Counted from the stretch's first letter, positions 1 to 8,119 are shown. The stretch is 19,260 nucleotides of DNA from Thermoplasmatota archaeon (GCA_022866015.1 JALHTX010000247.1:1-19260); one strand, 5' to 3'. The notes: generated by a model not told the origin, from the sequence alone. Numbers and translations are program-made.

Positions 1-91
1 AACAAAAGGCTGTAATTGGTAACCACTGTTTTTTTCAACCTGTAAGTTTGTTTTAACCCAAAAAGTATTTCTTCTGCTAAATATTTTGAAT

Positions 92-130
92 TTTATAAAT
101 AGTTAGGGTGTAAAGAGAATATTTAAAAAT
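92..130 (+). promoter_or_regulatory. Archaeal promoter for the zinc-ribbon/aEF-1beta pair
   Basis: Two box A-like elements are visible: TTTATAAATA at 92-101 and ATTTAAAAAT at 121-130. The second is centred about 28 bases before the ATG at 154, the spacing expected for a leaderless archaeal transcript, and no SD precedes that ATG. The first would give a leader of about 30 bases. The T-run at 29-36 may end an upstream transcript. I see no gene in the first 150 bases. Confidence 0.45.
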
Positions 131-153
131 AGATATGGTATTCAGTCATTCCT

Positions 154-318
154 ATGAAAAAAGCAGAAAAATGTATATCTTGTGGCAAAGGTTTACTTGA
201 GCGCGGTTCAACAACTTTTAAATGTCCAAACTGCGAAGAAATAATTGGGCGATGCAATAACTGTAGAGAACAAAGTGTAAAATATATTTGTATTAAGTGT
301 GGACTTATAGGACCATAA
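154..318 (+). CDS. Small zinc-ribbon RNA-binding protein (HVO_2753/COG2888-like)
   Basis: This 54-residue protein is built almost entirely from four CxxC motifs: CISC, CPNC, CNNC and CIKC, at residues 7-10, 24-27, 34-37 and 46-49. It should bind two zinc ions as a double zinc ribbon. It matches my memory of the archaeal family that sits directly before the elongation factor 1-beta gene and is described as a predicted RNA-binding zinc ribbon linked to translation. The start is the ATG at 154, with no SD but a box A about 28 bases upstream, so the message is probably leaderless. The aEF-1beta gene follows after 19 bases and has its own SD, so the two are probably co-transcribed. The biochemical role is inferred from family and context. 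Confidence 0.85.
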   Translation: MKKAEKCISCGKGLLERGSTTFKCPNCEEIIGRCNNCREQSVKYICIKCGLIGP

Positions 319-337
319 TAAATGGGGGAAAAATGCT

Positions 338-616
338 ATGGGTGATGTTGTAGGTCTTATTCAGATTATGCCAACTGAGATTTTAGAGGATGATCAATTA
401 GCTAAAATGGTAGAAAAGATAAAAGCAATTGTAAAACCACCAGCAAAAGTTGGTAATATTGAAATTAAAAATATAGCATTTGGTTTAAGAGGAATTAATT
501 TAACAGTTGTTATTCCTGATAAATCTGATGTAGGTGGACTTGACCCAATTGCTGAAAAAATTTCAAAAATAGAAAATGTTGAATCTGCAGAAGTAACAGA
601 TGTGGGTTTACTTTAA
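338..616 (+). CDS. ef1b: Elongation factor 1-beta (aEF-1B, exchange factor for EF-1A)
   Basis: The 92-residue protein matches the full length of archaeal aEF-1beta, which is the C-terminal nucleotide-exchange domain of eukaryotic eEF1B alone. It promotes release of GDP from elongation factor 1A after aminoacyl-tRNA delivery. Typical features are the N-terminal strand with VGLIQIMPTE, the central NIEIKNIAFGLRGINLTVVIPD segment read as two strands, the GGLDPIAEKISKIENVESAEV helix-strand, and the very C-terminal DVGLL. A GGGGGA SD lies at 323-328, about ten bases before the ATG at 338. Another ATG at 333 is out of frame. It is downstream of the zinc-ribbon gene, the usual archaeal arrangement. 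The tail of the gene converges on the minus-strand regulator that ends at 641. Confidence 0.93.
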   Translation: MGDVVGLIQIMPTEILEDDQLAKMVEKIKAIVKPPAKVGNIEIKNIAFGLRGINLTVVIPDKSDVGGLDPIAEKISKIENVESAEVTDVGLL

Positions 617-640
617 ATATAAATATTTTTAAGATAGATT

Positions 641-1333
641 TTATGATGCTCGTCCAGGTTTTTTAAGGTAATCTGAAAAGTTTTTTGATACTTCCAATCC
701 AAGATCTGTTGGGTAATAAACAGGGTATGCGGAGTTGCTAGTATCACCATCTAATAATTCAGCCAGGTACATTTTTTTTATATGCCATTTAACAGTATGA
801 TGATTAAGATTTAGTGCATGTGCTATTTCAAGTAAGTGTTTACCTGGGTGATCTACAAGATATTGCATGATTTCCCTTGCGTTTTGGTTTCTAAGTATTG
901 CTTCAGCTATCGCCTCTTTTCTTGCCTCTGCTCCCCCTGCAACTAGATAAAATACTTTTTTACCACCAATATCTCGGCTTCTTACAATGTTTGTTTGTTC
1001 TAGTTTTCTTAGATGCCATGCTGCATTACTTGGTTTTAAGTCTAGTTCTCTTGCTATTTCCCTAAGGTGTGATCCAGGATATTCTTCTATATAATCATAT
1101 AAATTTTTTCTAACCTCTGTGTTTAGAACATTTTCTGGTGTTACATATTTTATTCCACCAAACATGAAAAATGAAATTATTACTGCTATTGCTGCGATAA
1201 CAATAGCAATAGATACGCCGATGTTATCTAAACTTGGTGCAAAATCTTCTGCTGCTGTTACGTTTTCTGTTGATAGTGTTATAAATACTAAAAACAGAGT
1301 TAAACTTATAATAATTTTTTTAATATGACGCAT
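641..1333 (-). CDS. Membrane-anchored tandem winged-helix transcriptional regulator
   Basis: This 230-residue protein has an N-terminal signal or first membrane segment (residues 7-27), a short outside loop, and a second strongly hydrophobic segment (38-60). It then has two winged-helix domains at about 72-133 and 145-209. Both carry the same pattern, HLREIARELDL followed by a WHLRKL recognition helix and HLLEIAHALNL followed by WHIKKM, so they are ancient duplicates of an ArsR/MarR-like fold. If the first segment is cleaved, the DNA-binding part faces the cytoplasm behind a single membrane anchor. Such membrane-bound double winged-helix proteins are common in euryarchaea and generally uncharacterised. 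The ligand and targets are unknown. GGATGGGATGA just upstream of ATG 1333 is the likely SD. It has its own box A and is separated from gltX by a T-rich terminator. Confidence 0.8.
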   Translation of the reverse strand: MRHIKKIIISLTLFLVFITLSTENVTAAEDFAPSLDNIGVSIAIVIAAIAVIISFFMFGGIKYVTPENVLNTEVRKNLYDYIEEYPGSHLREIARELDLKPSNAAWHLRKLEQTNIVRSRDIGGKKVFYLVAGGAEARKEAIAEAILRNQNAREIMQYLVDHPGKHLLEIAHALNLNHHTVKWHIKKMYLAELLDGDTSNSAYPVYYPTDLGLEVSKNFSDYLKKPGRAS

Positions 1334-1382
1334 GTGTCATCCCATCCTTTTACATTCCTGAGTGCAATTTGTTAATATTATC

Positions 1383-1392
1383 TTTATTTAAA
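1383..1392 (-). promoter_or_regulatory. Box A for the membrane winged-helix gene
   Basis: On the minus strand this reads TTTAAATAAA. The predicted start of transcription would be near 1362, giving a leader of about 30 bases that includes the SD-like GGATGGGATGA before ATG 1333. Assignment is by spacing and composition only. Confidence 0.4.
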
Positions 1393-1429
1393 AAGTTTTA
1401 CCTACTATTTTACTGAAAAATTATAGTTT

Positions 1430-1448
1430 TACTAAAAAAAAGAAAAAC
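1430..1448 (-). terminator. T-rich archaeal terminator after gltX
   Basis: Just after the GluRS stop codon the minus strand contains TTTTTCTTTTTTT, a typical archaeal oligo-T terminator without a required hairpin. It would end the isoprenoid/GluRS operon before the regulator gene. Confidence 0.45.
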
Positions 1449-1455
1449 ATAATTA

Positions 1456-3168
1456 TTATTTATGAGTCCTGTAACCAATTATATAATCGTCTTTTTTCTC
1501 AAGCCTTACAAAACCAAAACGTTCAAACTGAACGATTTCACCATCAGAAATATTTCTTACTGATTCTTCGGCATAACCTTTCACTGTTTCAAGGCTATCA
1601 ACATTATAAATTTCGTCATTAAACAACTGATGAGGAACCAAAACATTCATCTCAACAAAACTATCAGTAGTCCATTGAATCTTAAGACTATCAGATATTA
1701 AATTCTCACCAACATATTCCCCATGAACTACATCATTTTTCTTACACACTTTAACATTATATAAATCTTTAAGCCTGAAAATATCACCAATTTTTAATTT
1801 TTCAACATCAGATCTTGAAATATAAAACAAATCATGTGTTTTTACTAGTCTACTACCAAGGCTTTTATCAGAAGGATGAAAACTTATCTCTTTTTGTTTT
1901 ATTGGAGCATTTTTTACAACTAATTTGATAGGGTTGGGAACAAAAAAATATCTTTTAGAAATTGGATCTAAAATTTTTCTATTAGCAGATTCGACAAGGC
2001 TAAAATTTGCAATCGATTCCGCCTTGGAAATACCCTGTGAAAATACAAACTGTTTAATTGCCGCAGGTAAGATTCCACGTTTTTTAAGACCACGGAGTGT
2101 TGGAAGACGTATATCATCATAATCCAATACTATACCTTTATCAATTAAAGGTTTAATTTTACGTTTTGAAACAGGCATACCCTCGATATTCAAACGAGCA
2201 AACTCCATAAGATGAGGTTTACGCAAACCCAAAAGATCAAGCAATTTAAAATAACCTTCATCCCTAAGTTCATATTCTTTAGTTCTAAAAGGATGAGTAA
2301 CACCACTGATGCTATCCTCTACTGCTCCCGCAAAATCATATGTAGGCCATACACGATATTTATCACCTTGTATTGGGTGAGTTGTTTCAATTATCCTAAA
2401 AAGTGTTGGATCACGCATAGCGGTATTAACACAACCCATATCACCTTTCATGCGAAGGATTACATCATCCAAACCGCCCTTGAGCATCTGTTTCCATTTA
2501 TCTAGATTATCACCACAATTACTATCACGACATTCGCATTTACGACCACTAAAACGACATTCTTTTATCACATCAGAAGAACAAATACAAACATATGCAT
2601 CGCCTTGCTTAATCAACTGTTCTGCTAGTTTGTAATGTTTATTAAGATTACTAGACGTATTATATTCTTCATCCCAATTTATACCAAGCCACTGTAAATC
2701 TTCTTTTTGTGCATCATAAAATTTAATATCTGCATTATCAGGATTAGTATCATCAAAACGAATAATGAATTTTCCATTATACATTCGTGCATACTCATAA
2801 TCTACAATACTTGCTTTTGCATGACCGATATGCAAATAGCCATTAGGCTCTGGAGGAAAACGTGTAACAACCTTTCCTTTTTCTGCATTTGGAAGAGGTG
2901 GAAGAGAAAAATCTCGTTCTTTTTTTTCTTTTACTAAAAGCTCTGGTGCAACTTTTTCTAATTCAGATATTTGTTTATCTGCTGAAAGTTTATTAACCTC
3001 AGATATAACCTTGTTTACAATAGGTAATATCTCTTGGGGAGAAAAACCATTTTTTCTTAGCTCAGCAATAACCTTACCTATTACTGCTTTAGTATCTGCT
3101 TTACCATTAAATTGTACAGCATTCTGCAGTGCATATTTTTGTGCAGTTACTCTAATTTTATTAGTCAT
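1456..3168 (-). CDS. gltX: Archaeal-type glutamyl-tRNA synthetase
   Basis: This is a class Ib aminoacyl-tRNA synthetase of 570 residues, the normal archaeal length. The N-terminal 100-residue helical extension (KYALQNAVQFNGKA, then VIGKV) is typical of archaeal GluRS. The Rossmann fold starts at FPPEPNGYLHIGHAKA, with the HIGH signature at residues 113-116. The KMSKS-equivalent is VSKRK at 333-337. A cysteine cluster at 194-218 (C194, C196, C204, C211, C213, C218) lies in the archaeal insertion and could bind zinc. The C-terminal half is the beta-barrel anticodon-binding region. In archaea this enzyme is usually non-discriminating, charging tRNA-Gln with Glu for later amidation by GatDE. That is family knowledge, not visible here. 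AAAGGAGA precedes the ATG. It is the last gene of the operon, 18 bases after the GGPP synthase stop. Confidence 0.95.
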   Translation of the reverse strand: MTNKIRVTAQKYALQNAVQFNGKADTKAVIGKVIAELRKNGFSPQEILPIVNKVISEVNKLSADKQISELEKVAPELLVKEKKERDFSLPPLPNAEKGKVVTRFPPEPNGYLHIGHAKASIVDYEYARMYNGKFIIRFDDTNPDNADIKFYDAQKEDLQWLGINWDEEYNTSSNLNKHYKLAEQLIKQGDAYVCICSSDVIKECRFSGRKCECRDSNCGDNLDKWKQMLKGGLDDVILRMKGDMGCVNTAMRDPTLFRIIETTHPIQGDKYRVWPTYDFAGAVEDSISGVTHPFRTKEYELRDEGYFKLLDLLGLRKPHLMEFARLNIEGMPVSKRKIKPLIDKGIVLDYDDIRLPTLRGLKKRGILPAAIKQFVFSQGISKAESIANFSLVESANRKILDPISKRYFFVPNPIKLVVKNAPIKQKEISFHPSDKSLGSRLVKTHDLFYISRSDVEKLKIGDIFRLKDLYNVKVCKKNDVVHGEYVGENLISDSLKIQWTTDSFVEMNVLVPHQLFNDEIYNVDSLETVKGYAEESVRNISDGEIVQFERFGFVRLEKKDDYIIGYRTHK

Positions 3169-3186
3169 TTTAAAAAAAATCTCCTT

Positions 3187-4170
3187 TTATTTATTACGAT
3201 TTATTGAATAATCTGCAAGACTTGCAAGTAGTTGTTTTGCATCTGAATCAGGAAGAATATTTAGCGCTTTTTTTGCATTATTTGCAAAATTTATTGCTTT
3301 ATCTTTTGCATATTCTGCTGAACCAGTTTTTCTAAACAGATTATAGATATTTTTCACTTGCTCATCGTTTGCATAAAGATTACCAAATATTTTATCCAGT
3401 ATCTTTTTATCTTCTCCTTTTGCGTTTTTTAGACAATGACAAGCAATGAGTGTTTTTTTACCATTTCTAATATCGTTACCAATATCTTTTCCAAGGGTTT
3501 CTAAATTACTGCTTACATCTAGATAATCATCCCATACTTGAAAACCTAATCCTAAATTTAATCCATATTGACTTAATGCATTTGATTGTTCACTATTTGC
3601 GCCACCAAGAATAGCCCCTGCTTCTGCAGCATACTGAAAAAATACTGCGGTTTTTTTACGTATCATCTCAAAATATTCTTCTTCAGAAACAATTTTTCTT
3701 TTTTCAAATTCCATATCTAATTGTTGGCCTTCTGAAATTTCACGTATACAATCTATAAGACCGTATTCTACATTTTTAAAAATATTTAAGTCACCTGTTG
3801 TTTTATGCATTGATTCGAAAGCTTTATCAAATAGCAAATCCCCTGCGATTAATGCTGTTGACTCACCATATTTTATATGAACCGATGGCAAACCTCGCCT
3901 CATCTTTGATTTATCCATTATATCATCATGAACAAGAGTAAAATTATGTGCCAATTCACAAGCAATTGAAAGAGGTATTACTTTTACTACATCACCATTT
4001 ACCGCTTCGCAGGATATCATTGAAAGTACAGGTCTTAATCTTTTTCCACCTGCTAAAGGTAAGTGTCTCATAGCATTATAAAGGGTTTCTGGTGAACCGC
4101 CTTGCAAGAATTTTTCTAGTTGCTTATTAAAAAAATCTGCTCTTTTCTTAAGTTCAATTTTTAAATCCAT
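3187..4170 (-). CDS. idsA: Geranylgeranyl diphosphate synthase (short-chain polyprenyl synthetase)
   Basis: This trans-prenyltransferase makes the C20 GGPP precursor of archaeal membrane lipids from IPP and DMAPP. Numbered from ATG 4170 (327 residues), the first Asp-rich motif is D82-D83-x-x-D86 in LVHDDIMD and the second is D214-D215-x-x-D218 in VWDDYLD. GGKRLRP (41-47) is the conserved IPP-binding segment. The residue five before the first motif is Phe77. An aromatic there is known in archaeal GGPPS to stop chain growth at about C20, so GGPP is favoured over longer products. A TTG at 4194 could extend the frame, but ATG 4170 is preferred because AGGTGG sits six bases before it and the protein then begins at the family's usual position. 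Its first codons overlap the end of the IPP isomerase frame by 10 bases, indicating translational coupling. Confidence 0.92.
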   Translation of the reverse strand: MDLKIELKKRADFFNKQLEKFLQGGSPETLYNAMRHLPLAGGKRLRPVLSMISCEAVNGDVVKVIPLSIACELAHNFTLVHDDIMDKSKMRRGLPSVHIKYGESTALIAGDLLFDKAFESMHKTTGDLNIFKNVEYGLIDCIREISEGQQLDMEFEKRKIVSEEEYFEMIRKKTAVFFQYAAEAGAILGGANSEQSNALSQYGLNLGLGFQVWDDYLDVSSNLETLGKDIGNDIRNGKKTLIACHCLKNAKGEDKKILDKIFGNLYANDEQVKNIYNLFRKTGSAEYAKDKAINFANNAKKALNILPDSDAKQLLASLADYSINRNK

Positions 4171-5216
4171 AGTTGTCCACCTACAATAGTCCAATCAGCA
4201 TCAGGCATCTTTGAAACCTTATCAATACCAAGCAGGTACATTGTTGCCCTTAATTCTTTTATAATAGCATCAACTTCATCAATAACTTGTAATTTTCCAG
4301 AAATAGCTGGTTCAAGTAATGCCCTTGCTATACCTGCAGCATCAGCACCTAAAACCAGCGATTTTGCAACATCTAATCCATTTCTAATTCCACCTGTGGC
4401 AATTATAGGTATTTTCCAGTTTGTTGCATCACCAACATTAAGTATCGATGTTGGTGTTGGTATTCCCCAGTTCCAAAAAGTTTTACCACTGCGTTAATGT
4501 AATTTATCATTTATCATTTGTGCACGATAATGTTCTATTGCTGAAAAACTAGTTCCACCAAGACCACCTACATCAATTCCTGAAATTTTAGTTTTAGATA
4601 GTTTTTTTGCAACATCGTAAGAAATTCCTGCACCTGATTCTTTAACAACAACTGGAGTGTCTAAATCCTCTGCCAATTGTTTTATAGCATTATATACCCC
4701 TTTTGCGTTTGATTCACCTTCAGGCATTACTACTTCTTGTAAAAAATTAAGACATACTATGAATACATCAGCATTTATCATATCTATCATTTTTTGAGCG
4801 TTTTCAAGTGTTTTTTCTACACCCCATATAACTAGTTGTGATGCACCAATGTTTGCGAAACGAAGTGGAATATCATAATTTTTTATAACTGAATAAGTTT
4901 CTTTTAATTCATTCTTTTCAAGTGCTGCTCTCTGTGAACCTACACCCATACCAAGCTGGTATTTCTCTGCAGCAATTGCTAAGTTTTCATTTATTTTTTT
5001 AGCTTTACTATAACCACCTGTCATACTTGCAATAATTATTGGTGCCCCAAGTTTTTTATTAAAAAGTTTTGTAGAAAGATCGATATTTTTTTTGTCAATT
5101 TCAGGTAGAGCGTTATGAACTAATTTAATATCATCCCAATAGTTATGATCAGATGATACATCTTTTTCTATAGCTACTTGCACATGTTCATCTTTTCTAT
5201 TCTCCGTTTTATTCAT
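4161..5216 (-). pseudogene. fni: Type 2 isopentenyl-diphosphate isomerase (FMN), interrupted by an in-frame TAA
   Basis: The reading frame encodes 351 residues, the normal length for IDI-2, which isomerises IPP to DMAPP using FMN and NADPH. It has RKDEH (residues 7-11), SMTGG (64-68), GMGVGSQRAAL (89-99), ANIGA (121-125), VKESG (191-195) and GGLGGTSF (217-224). At codon 241 (bases 4496-4494) there is a TAA. The same frame continues with RSGKTFWNWGIPTPTSI, a GATGGIRNG-like glycine-rich segment and GADAAGIARALLEP to a natural TAA at 4161-4163. No ATG, GTG or TTG restart follows the stop closely, so the N-terminal piece (5216-4494) would lack the C-terminal part of the FMN barrel. In the active-site HLNxxQE motif the His is Cys155 (VCLNFLQE). 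The gene begins one base after the IPK stop, with GGAG as SD. It could be a real pseudogene, a recoded gene or a sequencing error. Confidence 0.85.
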
Positions 5217-5217
5217 T

Positions 5218-5997
5218 TTATTTTTCTCCAGTAACTATAGTACTTATTGTTTTTTCTCCAACAAGCACCTTGTATAATCTATCCGGTTTATTACCATTTA
5301 CTAAAATAGTTTCTATACTATTTTTTGCAATTTTTTTAATAGTCTGAATTTTCCCAGCCATCCCCCCTGTTACATCAGCATGGTTATCAGCAGTGGTTGT
5401 AAGTGTTTCAAGTTCTTTTACTGTTGTTTCCTTATTTAATTTTGCTTTTTTATCTATTTTTGGATTAGCTGTATAAATACCATCTTCATCAATTACAAAA
5501 ACTACTTTTTCAGGTTTAAAATATTTTGATAAAACCTCTATCAATAAATCTCCCGAACATATAGAAAAACCAAGTGTTTTATCTAAAACTACATCTCCAA
5601 AAGTAACTGGAGTGAAATTTTTCTTAAGGTATTCTTCAAAGATTTTATAATCCATTTTTTGCATTTCGTGATTATTTAATGTCATACTTGAATGAGGTGA
5701 TATTGAAACTGCATGTATGTCATTATTTTGCAATGATTTTAAAACAAGTGAATTTAATGCTTGCACTTTTTCATGTGTTAGTGAAAAACCTTTAATTTGT
5801 TCTAGTCTTTTATAGCCTTGGTTTAACTCATATTTTTTTGCAAGGATATGACCAAATGATCCTGCACCGTGAACAATTATTGTCTGTTTATTTGCTTTTT
5901 TTATGTTTTGTGCTAGTTTATCCATTGTTTCTGTTTTAAAAGTATATTCTTTGGTTTTATCAGTAATAACGCTTCCACCTAATTTTAGGATAATCAT
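5218..5997 (-). CDS. ipk: Isopentenyl phosphate kinase
   Basis: This 259-residue amino-acid-kinase fold enzyme phosphorylates isopentenyl phosphate to isopentenyl diphosphate, the last ATP step of the archaeal alternative mevalonate pathways. Diagnostic features are the N-terminal MIILKLGGSVIT nucleotide/phosphate-binding strand and loop, the GAGSFGH motif with His50 (the catalytic His of characterised archaeal IPKs), VTFGDVV, ICSGDLL, VIDEDGIYTANP and the DVTGGMAGK glycine-rich loop near residue 213. It is first in an operon with the IPP isomerase, GGPP synthase and GluRS. No SD precedes ATG 5997, but a box A is centred about 26 bases upstream, so it is probably translated from a leaderless message. 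Neighbouring genes and length agree with the family. Confidence 0.94.
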   Translation of the reverse strand: MIILKLGGSVITDKTKEYTFKTETMDKLAQNIKKANKQTIIVHGAGSFGHILAKKYELNQGYKRLEQIKGFSLTHEKVQALNSLVLKSLQNNDIHAVSISPHSSMTLNNHEMQKMDYKIFEEYLKKNFTPVTFGDVVLDKTLGFSICSGDLLIEVLSKYFKPEKVVFVIDEDGIYTANPKIDKKAKLNKETTVKELETLTTTADNHADVTGGMAGKIQTIKKIAKNSIETILVNGNKPDRLYKVLVGEKTISTIVTGEK

Positions 5998-6018
5998 ATT
6001 CTGCGAAATAAAATCAAA

Positions 6019-6028
6019 GTATAAAAAG
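6019..6028 (-). promoter_or_regulatory. Box A for the isoprenoid/GluRS operon (leaderless start)
   Basis: The minus strand reads CTTTTTATAC, centred about 26 bases from the A of the IPK start codon at 5997. This is the exact archaeal box A to +1 distance, and no SD is present, so transcription probably begins at the ATG. Confidence 0.55.
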
Positions 6029-6041
6029 AGTTTACATAATT

Positions 6042-6298
6042 TTATCGTCTTTTTACGGTCATCATAGTTTTATCTTTGTTTTGTTCATGTATAAGCCAAA
6101 GCCCTATTGGCATACCATTATATAGGTCTAGCATAGTAGTTTTTGTTAAACGTTTTAGCTCTTCAGAGCTATGTTTGTCACTGCACTCCTCGCAAACAAA
6201 AAGTTCATCTTTAAATACTAAACCAGAAGTGTTTTCATGAAGACTAAATTTTCTGCTGCAGACACTGCAGATTTTTTCTAATATTTTTCCACCACCAT
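6042..6298 (-). CDS. Small zinc-ribbon protein, start out of frame by one base
   Basis: A minus-strand frame ending with TAA at 6044-6042 encodes a compact protein with KICSVCSRKF, then LFVCEECSDKH 22 residues on, so two CxxC knuckles form one probable zinc ribbon. It is followed by an amphipathic helix (SSEELKRLTKTT), GMPIGLWLIHEQ and a basic end VKRR. The frame is open back only to TAA at 6312-6314 and has no ATG, GTG or TTG before the first CxxC. An ATG GTG GTG GAA AAA at 6298 is well placed but one base out of frame. One extra A in the A5 run (plus-strand T5 at 6284-6288) would give an 85-residue protein starting MVVEKILEKICSVC. I do not recognise the family. Zinc binding is seen from motifs, and the function is unknown. 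It lies between the IPK promoter and the divergent phosphorylase gene. Confidence 0.55.
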
Positions 6299-6340
6299 AT
6301 AAAAAATTTTTTTAGCTATTTAACTTATATTGGTTAAACA

Positions 6341-6350
6341 TTTATAAATT
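6341..6350 (+). promoter_or_regulatory. Shared box A between glucan phosphorylase and the zinc-ribbon gene
   Basis: TTTATAAATT is close to palindromic and could serve both directions. On plus it would start transcription near 6372, about 50 bases before ATG 6422. On minus it would start near 6319, about 20 bases before the ATG at 6298. ATTTTATATG at 6370-6379 is an alternative plus-strand box A. The phosphorylase SD is GGAG at 6413-6416, five bases before its ATG, preceded by GGTGG. Confidence 0.4.
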
Positions 6351-6421
6351 CACCTATTAAAAAGGAAATATTTTATATGATTGAGGTGTATTTACGTATT
6401 TAAAAGGTGGTAGGAGACTAG

Positions 6422-8119
6422 ATGGCAGAAAGCGGTACTATTCATAACAGTATAGTCAGTCTTGGTGGTAAACCTAAGATTGCATATTTTTCTATGGAGA
6501 TAGGAATCGATGAAAATATTCCTTCATACAGTGGTGGTTTAGGAATTCTTTCAGGGGATACAATTAAATCTTGCGCAGATTTGAATGTTCCTGTTGTTGG
6601 TATAACTCTCTTATCAGAGAATGGTTATTTTTACCAGAAACTTGATGAATTTGGTAATCAGATTGAACTGCCAACTAAATTTTCTATTTCTAATTTCCTA
6701 CAAGAGTTACCTTCAAATACAACTGTTGAAATTGAAGGCAGAGATGTTAAAGTTCGCCCTTGGTTGTATAAATACTGCGGTGTCTGTGGATATATTGTCC
6801 CTGTATTTTTCTTGGATACAAATGTTGCAGGAAATACTGATAAAGATAGACAATTAACTAAATACCTTTATGGAGGTGATGAAAAATACAGACTTGCACA
6901 AGAAATTATCCTAGGTATCGGTGGTGTAAGAATTCTAAGAGATTTAGGATATACTACTATTGATAAATATCATATGAATGAAGGACATGCAGCACTAGGC
7001 ACTCTTGAACTTTATGATCAAAGTAATGATGTCGAAAAAGTTCGTCAACAATGTGTTTTCACTACTCATACACCTGTTGCTGCAGGTCATGACCAATTTG
7101 ATTTAAACATGGCAAAATCTATGATTGGCAAAATTCTTCCTGAGTTTATCCTTGATGATATTTGTTTTGAAAATAGGCTTAATATGACTCGTCTTGCCTT
7201 ATTTTTTAGCCATTATATTAATGGTGTAGCAAAGAAACATGGTGAGGTTTCTCGTATGATGTTTCCAGGATATTCTATTGACTCAATAACCAATGGTGTT
7301 CATTCAGCAACATGGGTTTGTGAACCATTCCAAAGACTTTTTGACAAACATATACCAGGTTGGCGTTCCGACCCATATAGCTTAAGAGCTGCATCTGGCA
7401 TGGATAAAACTGAGATATGGAATGCCCATATGGAGGCAAAACGGGAACTAATTAATTTTATTAACAAACAATGCAACGCTAGTATGAATTATAATGATTT
7501 TACTATTGGTTTTGCTCGTAGACAAACTGCATATAAAAGACCAGATTTGCTGATATCCGATCCTAATAGATTAATGAATATAGCTGATAAAGTAGGACCG
7601 ATTCAGATAATATATTCAGGTAAAGCACATCCAAATGATGGTGGTGGAAAAGAAAGCATAAGAAATATTTTTGATGCAATGAAAAAAATAAAAGGTAACA
7701 TAAAAATGGCGTATATACAGAATTATGAAATGTCAATTGCTAAAATGATGGTATCTGGTGTAGACTTATGGCTTAACACCCCAAGACGCCCTATGGAGGC
7801 CTCAGGCACATCTGGTATGAAAGCAGCTCATAACGGTGTCCCACAGTTTAGCACACTTGATGGATGGTGGATAGAGGGCTGGATTGAAAATATCACTGGT
7901 TGGTCTATAGGCTCAAGAAAATCAAATGAAAGAGAGTCAGATGACGATGCTGATAGAAGAGATTTATATAATAAACTTGAATCATGGATTATGCCAAAAT
8001 TCTACAAAGATAGGGATAACTGGATTAGGACTATGCGTAGTTGTATAGCAATTAATGCATCTTTTTTTAACACAAACCGTATGATACAGCAATATGTTTT
8101 AAATGCTTATTTTATTTAA
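6422..8119 (+). CDS. glgP: Alpha-glucan (glycogen) phosphorylase, GT35, short archaeal form
   Basis: This PLP-dependent enzyme releases glucose 1-phosphate from the non-reducing ends of alpha-1,4-glucan. Signatures are the N-terminal PSYSGGLGILSGD (34-46), MNEGHAALG (185-193), VFTTHTPVAAGHD (212-224), ITNGVH (289-294), GFARRQTAYKR (363-373) and the PLP-site motif EASGTSGMKAAHNG, with the Schiff-base lysine at 467. At 565 residues it is shorter than the 700-850 of classical phosphorylases and resembles the trimmed form found in archaea and some bacteria, which lacks much of the N-terminal regulatory region. It is the only plus-strand gene of the locus. Its last 21 bases overlap the 3' end of the debranching enzyme gene. 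Together they could degrade glycogen completely. GGAG is spaced five bases from the start codon. Confidence 0.93.
   Translation: MAESGTIHNSIVSLGGKPKIAYFSMEIGIDENIPSYSGGLGILSGDTIKSCADLNVPVVGITLLSENGYFYQKLDEFGNQIELPTKFSISNFLQELPSNTTVEIEGRDVKVRPWLYKYCGVCGYIVPVFFLDTNVAGNTDKDRQLTKYLYGGDEKYRLAQEIILGIGGVRILRDLGYTTIDKYHMNEGHAALGTLELYDQSNDVEKVRQQCVFTTHTPVAAGHDQFDLNMAKSMIGKILPEFILDDICFENRLNMTRLALFFSHYINGVAKKHGEVSRMMFPGYSIDSITNGVHSATWVCEPFQRLFDKHIPGWRSDPYSLRAASGMDKTEIWNAHMEAKRELINFINKQCNASMNYNDFTIGFARRQTAYKRPDLLISDPNRLMNIADKVGPIQIIYSGKAHPNDGGGKESIRNIFDAMKKIKGNIKMAYIQNYEMSIAKMMVSGVDLWLNTPRRPMEASGTSGMKAAHNGVPQFSTLDGWWIEGWIENITGWSIGSRKSNERESDDDADRRDLYNKLESWIMPKFYKDRDNWIRTMRSCIAINASFFNTNRMIQQYVLNAYFI

Noticed and set aside
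4171..4194. TTG 4194 as start of GGPP synthase.
   Set aside because: It lies within the IPP isomerase end, while ATG 4170 has an AGGTGG six bases upstream and fits the family's normal N-terminus.
4161..4496. A frameshift or a separate small gene in the IPP isomerase.
   Set aside because: The conserved downstream sequence is in the same frame as the upstream part, so the interruption is a single TAA, and no independent start codon follows it.
4494..4496. Stop codon recoding as selenocysteine or pyrrolysine in the IPP isomerase.
   Set aside because: Those use TGA and TAG, and this codon is TAA.
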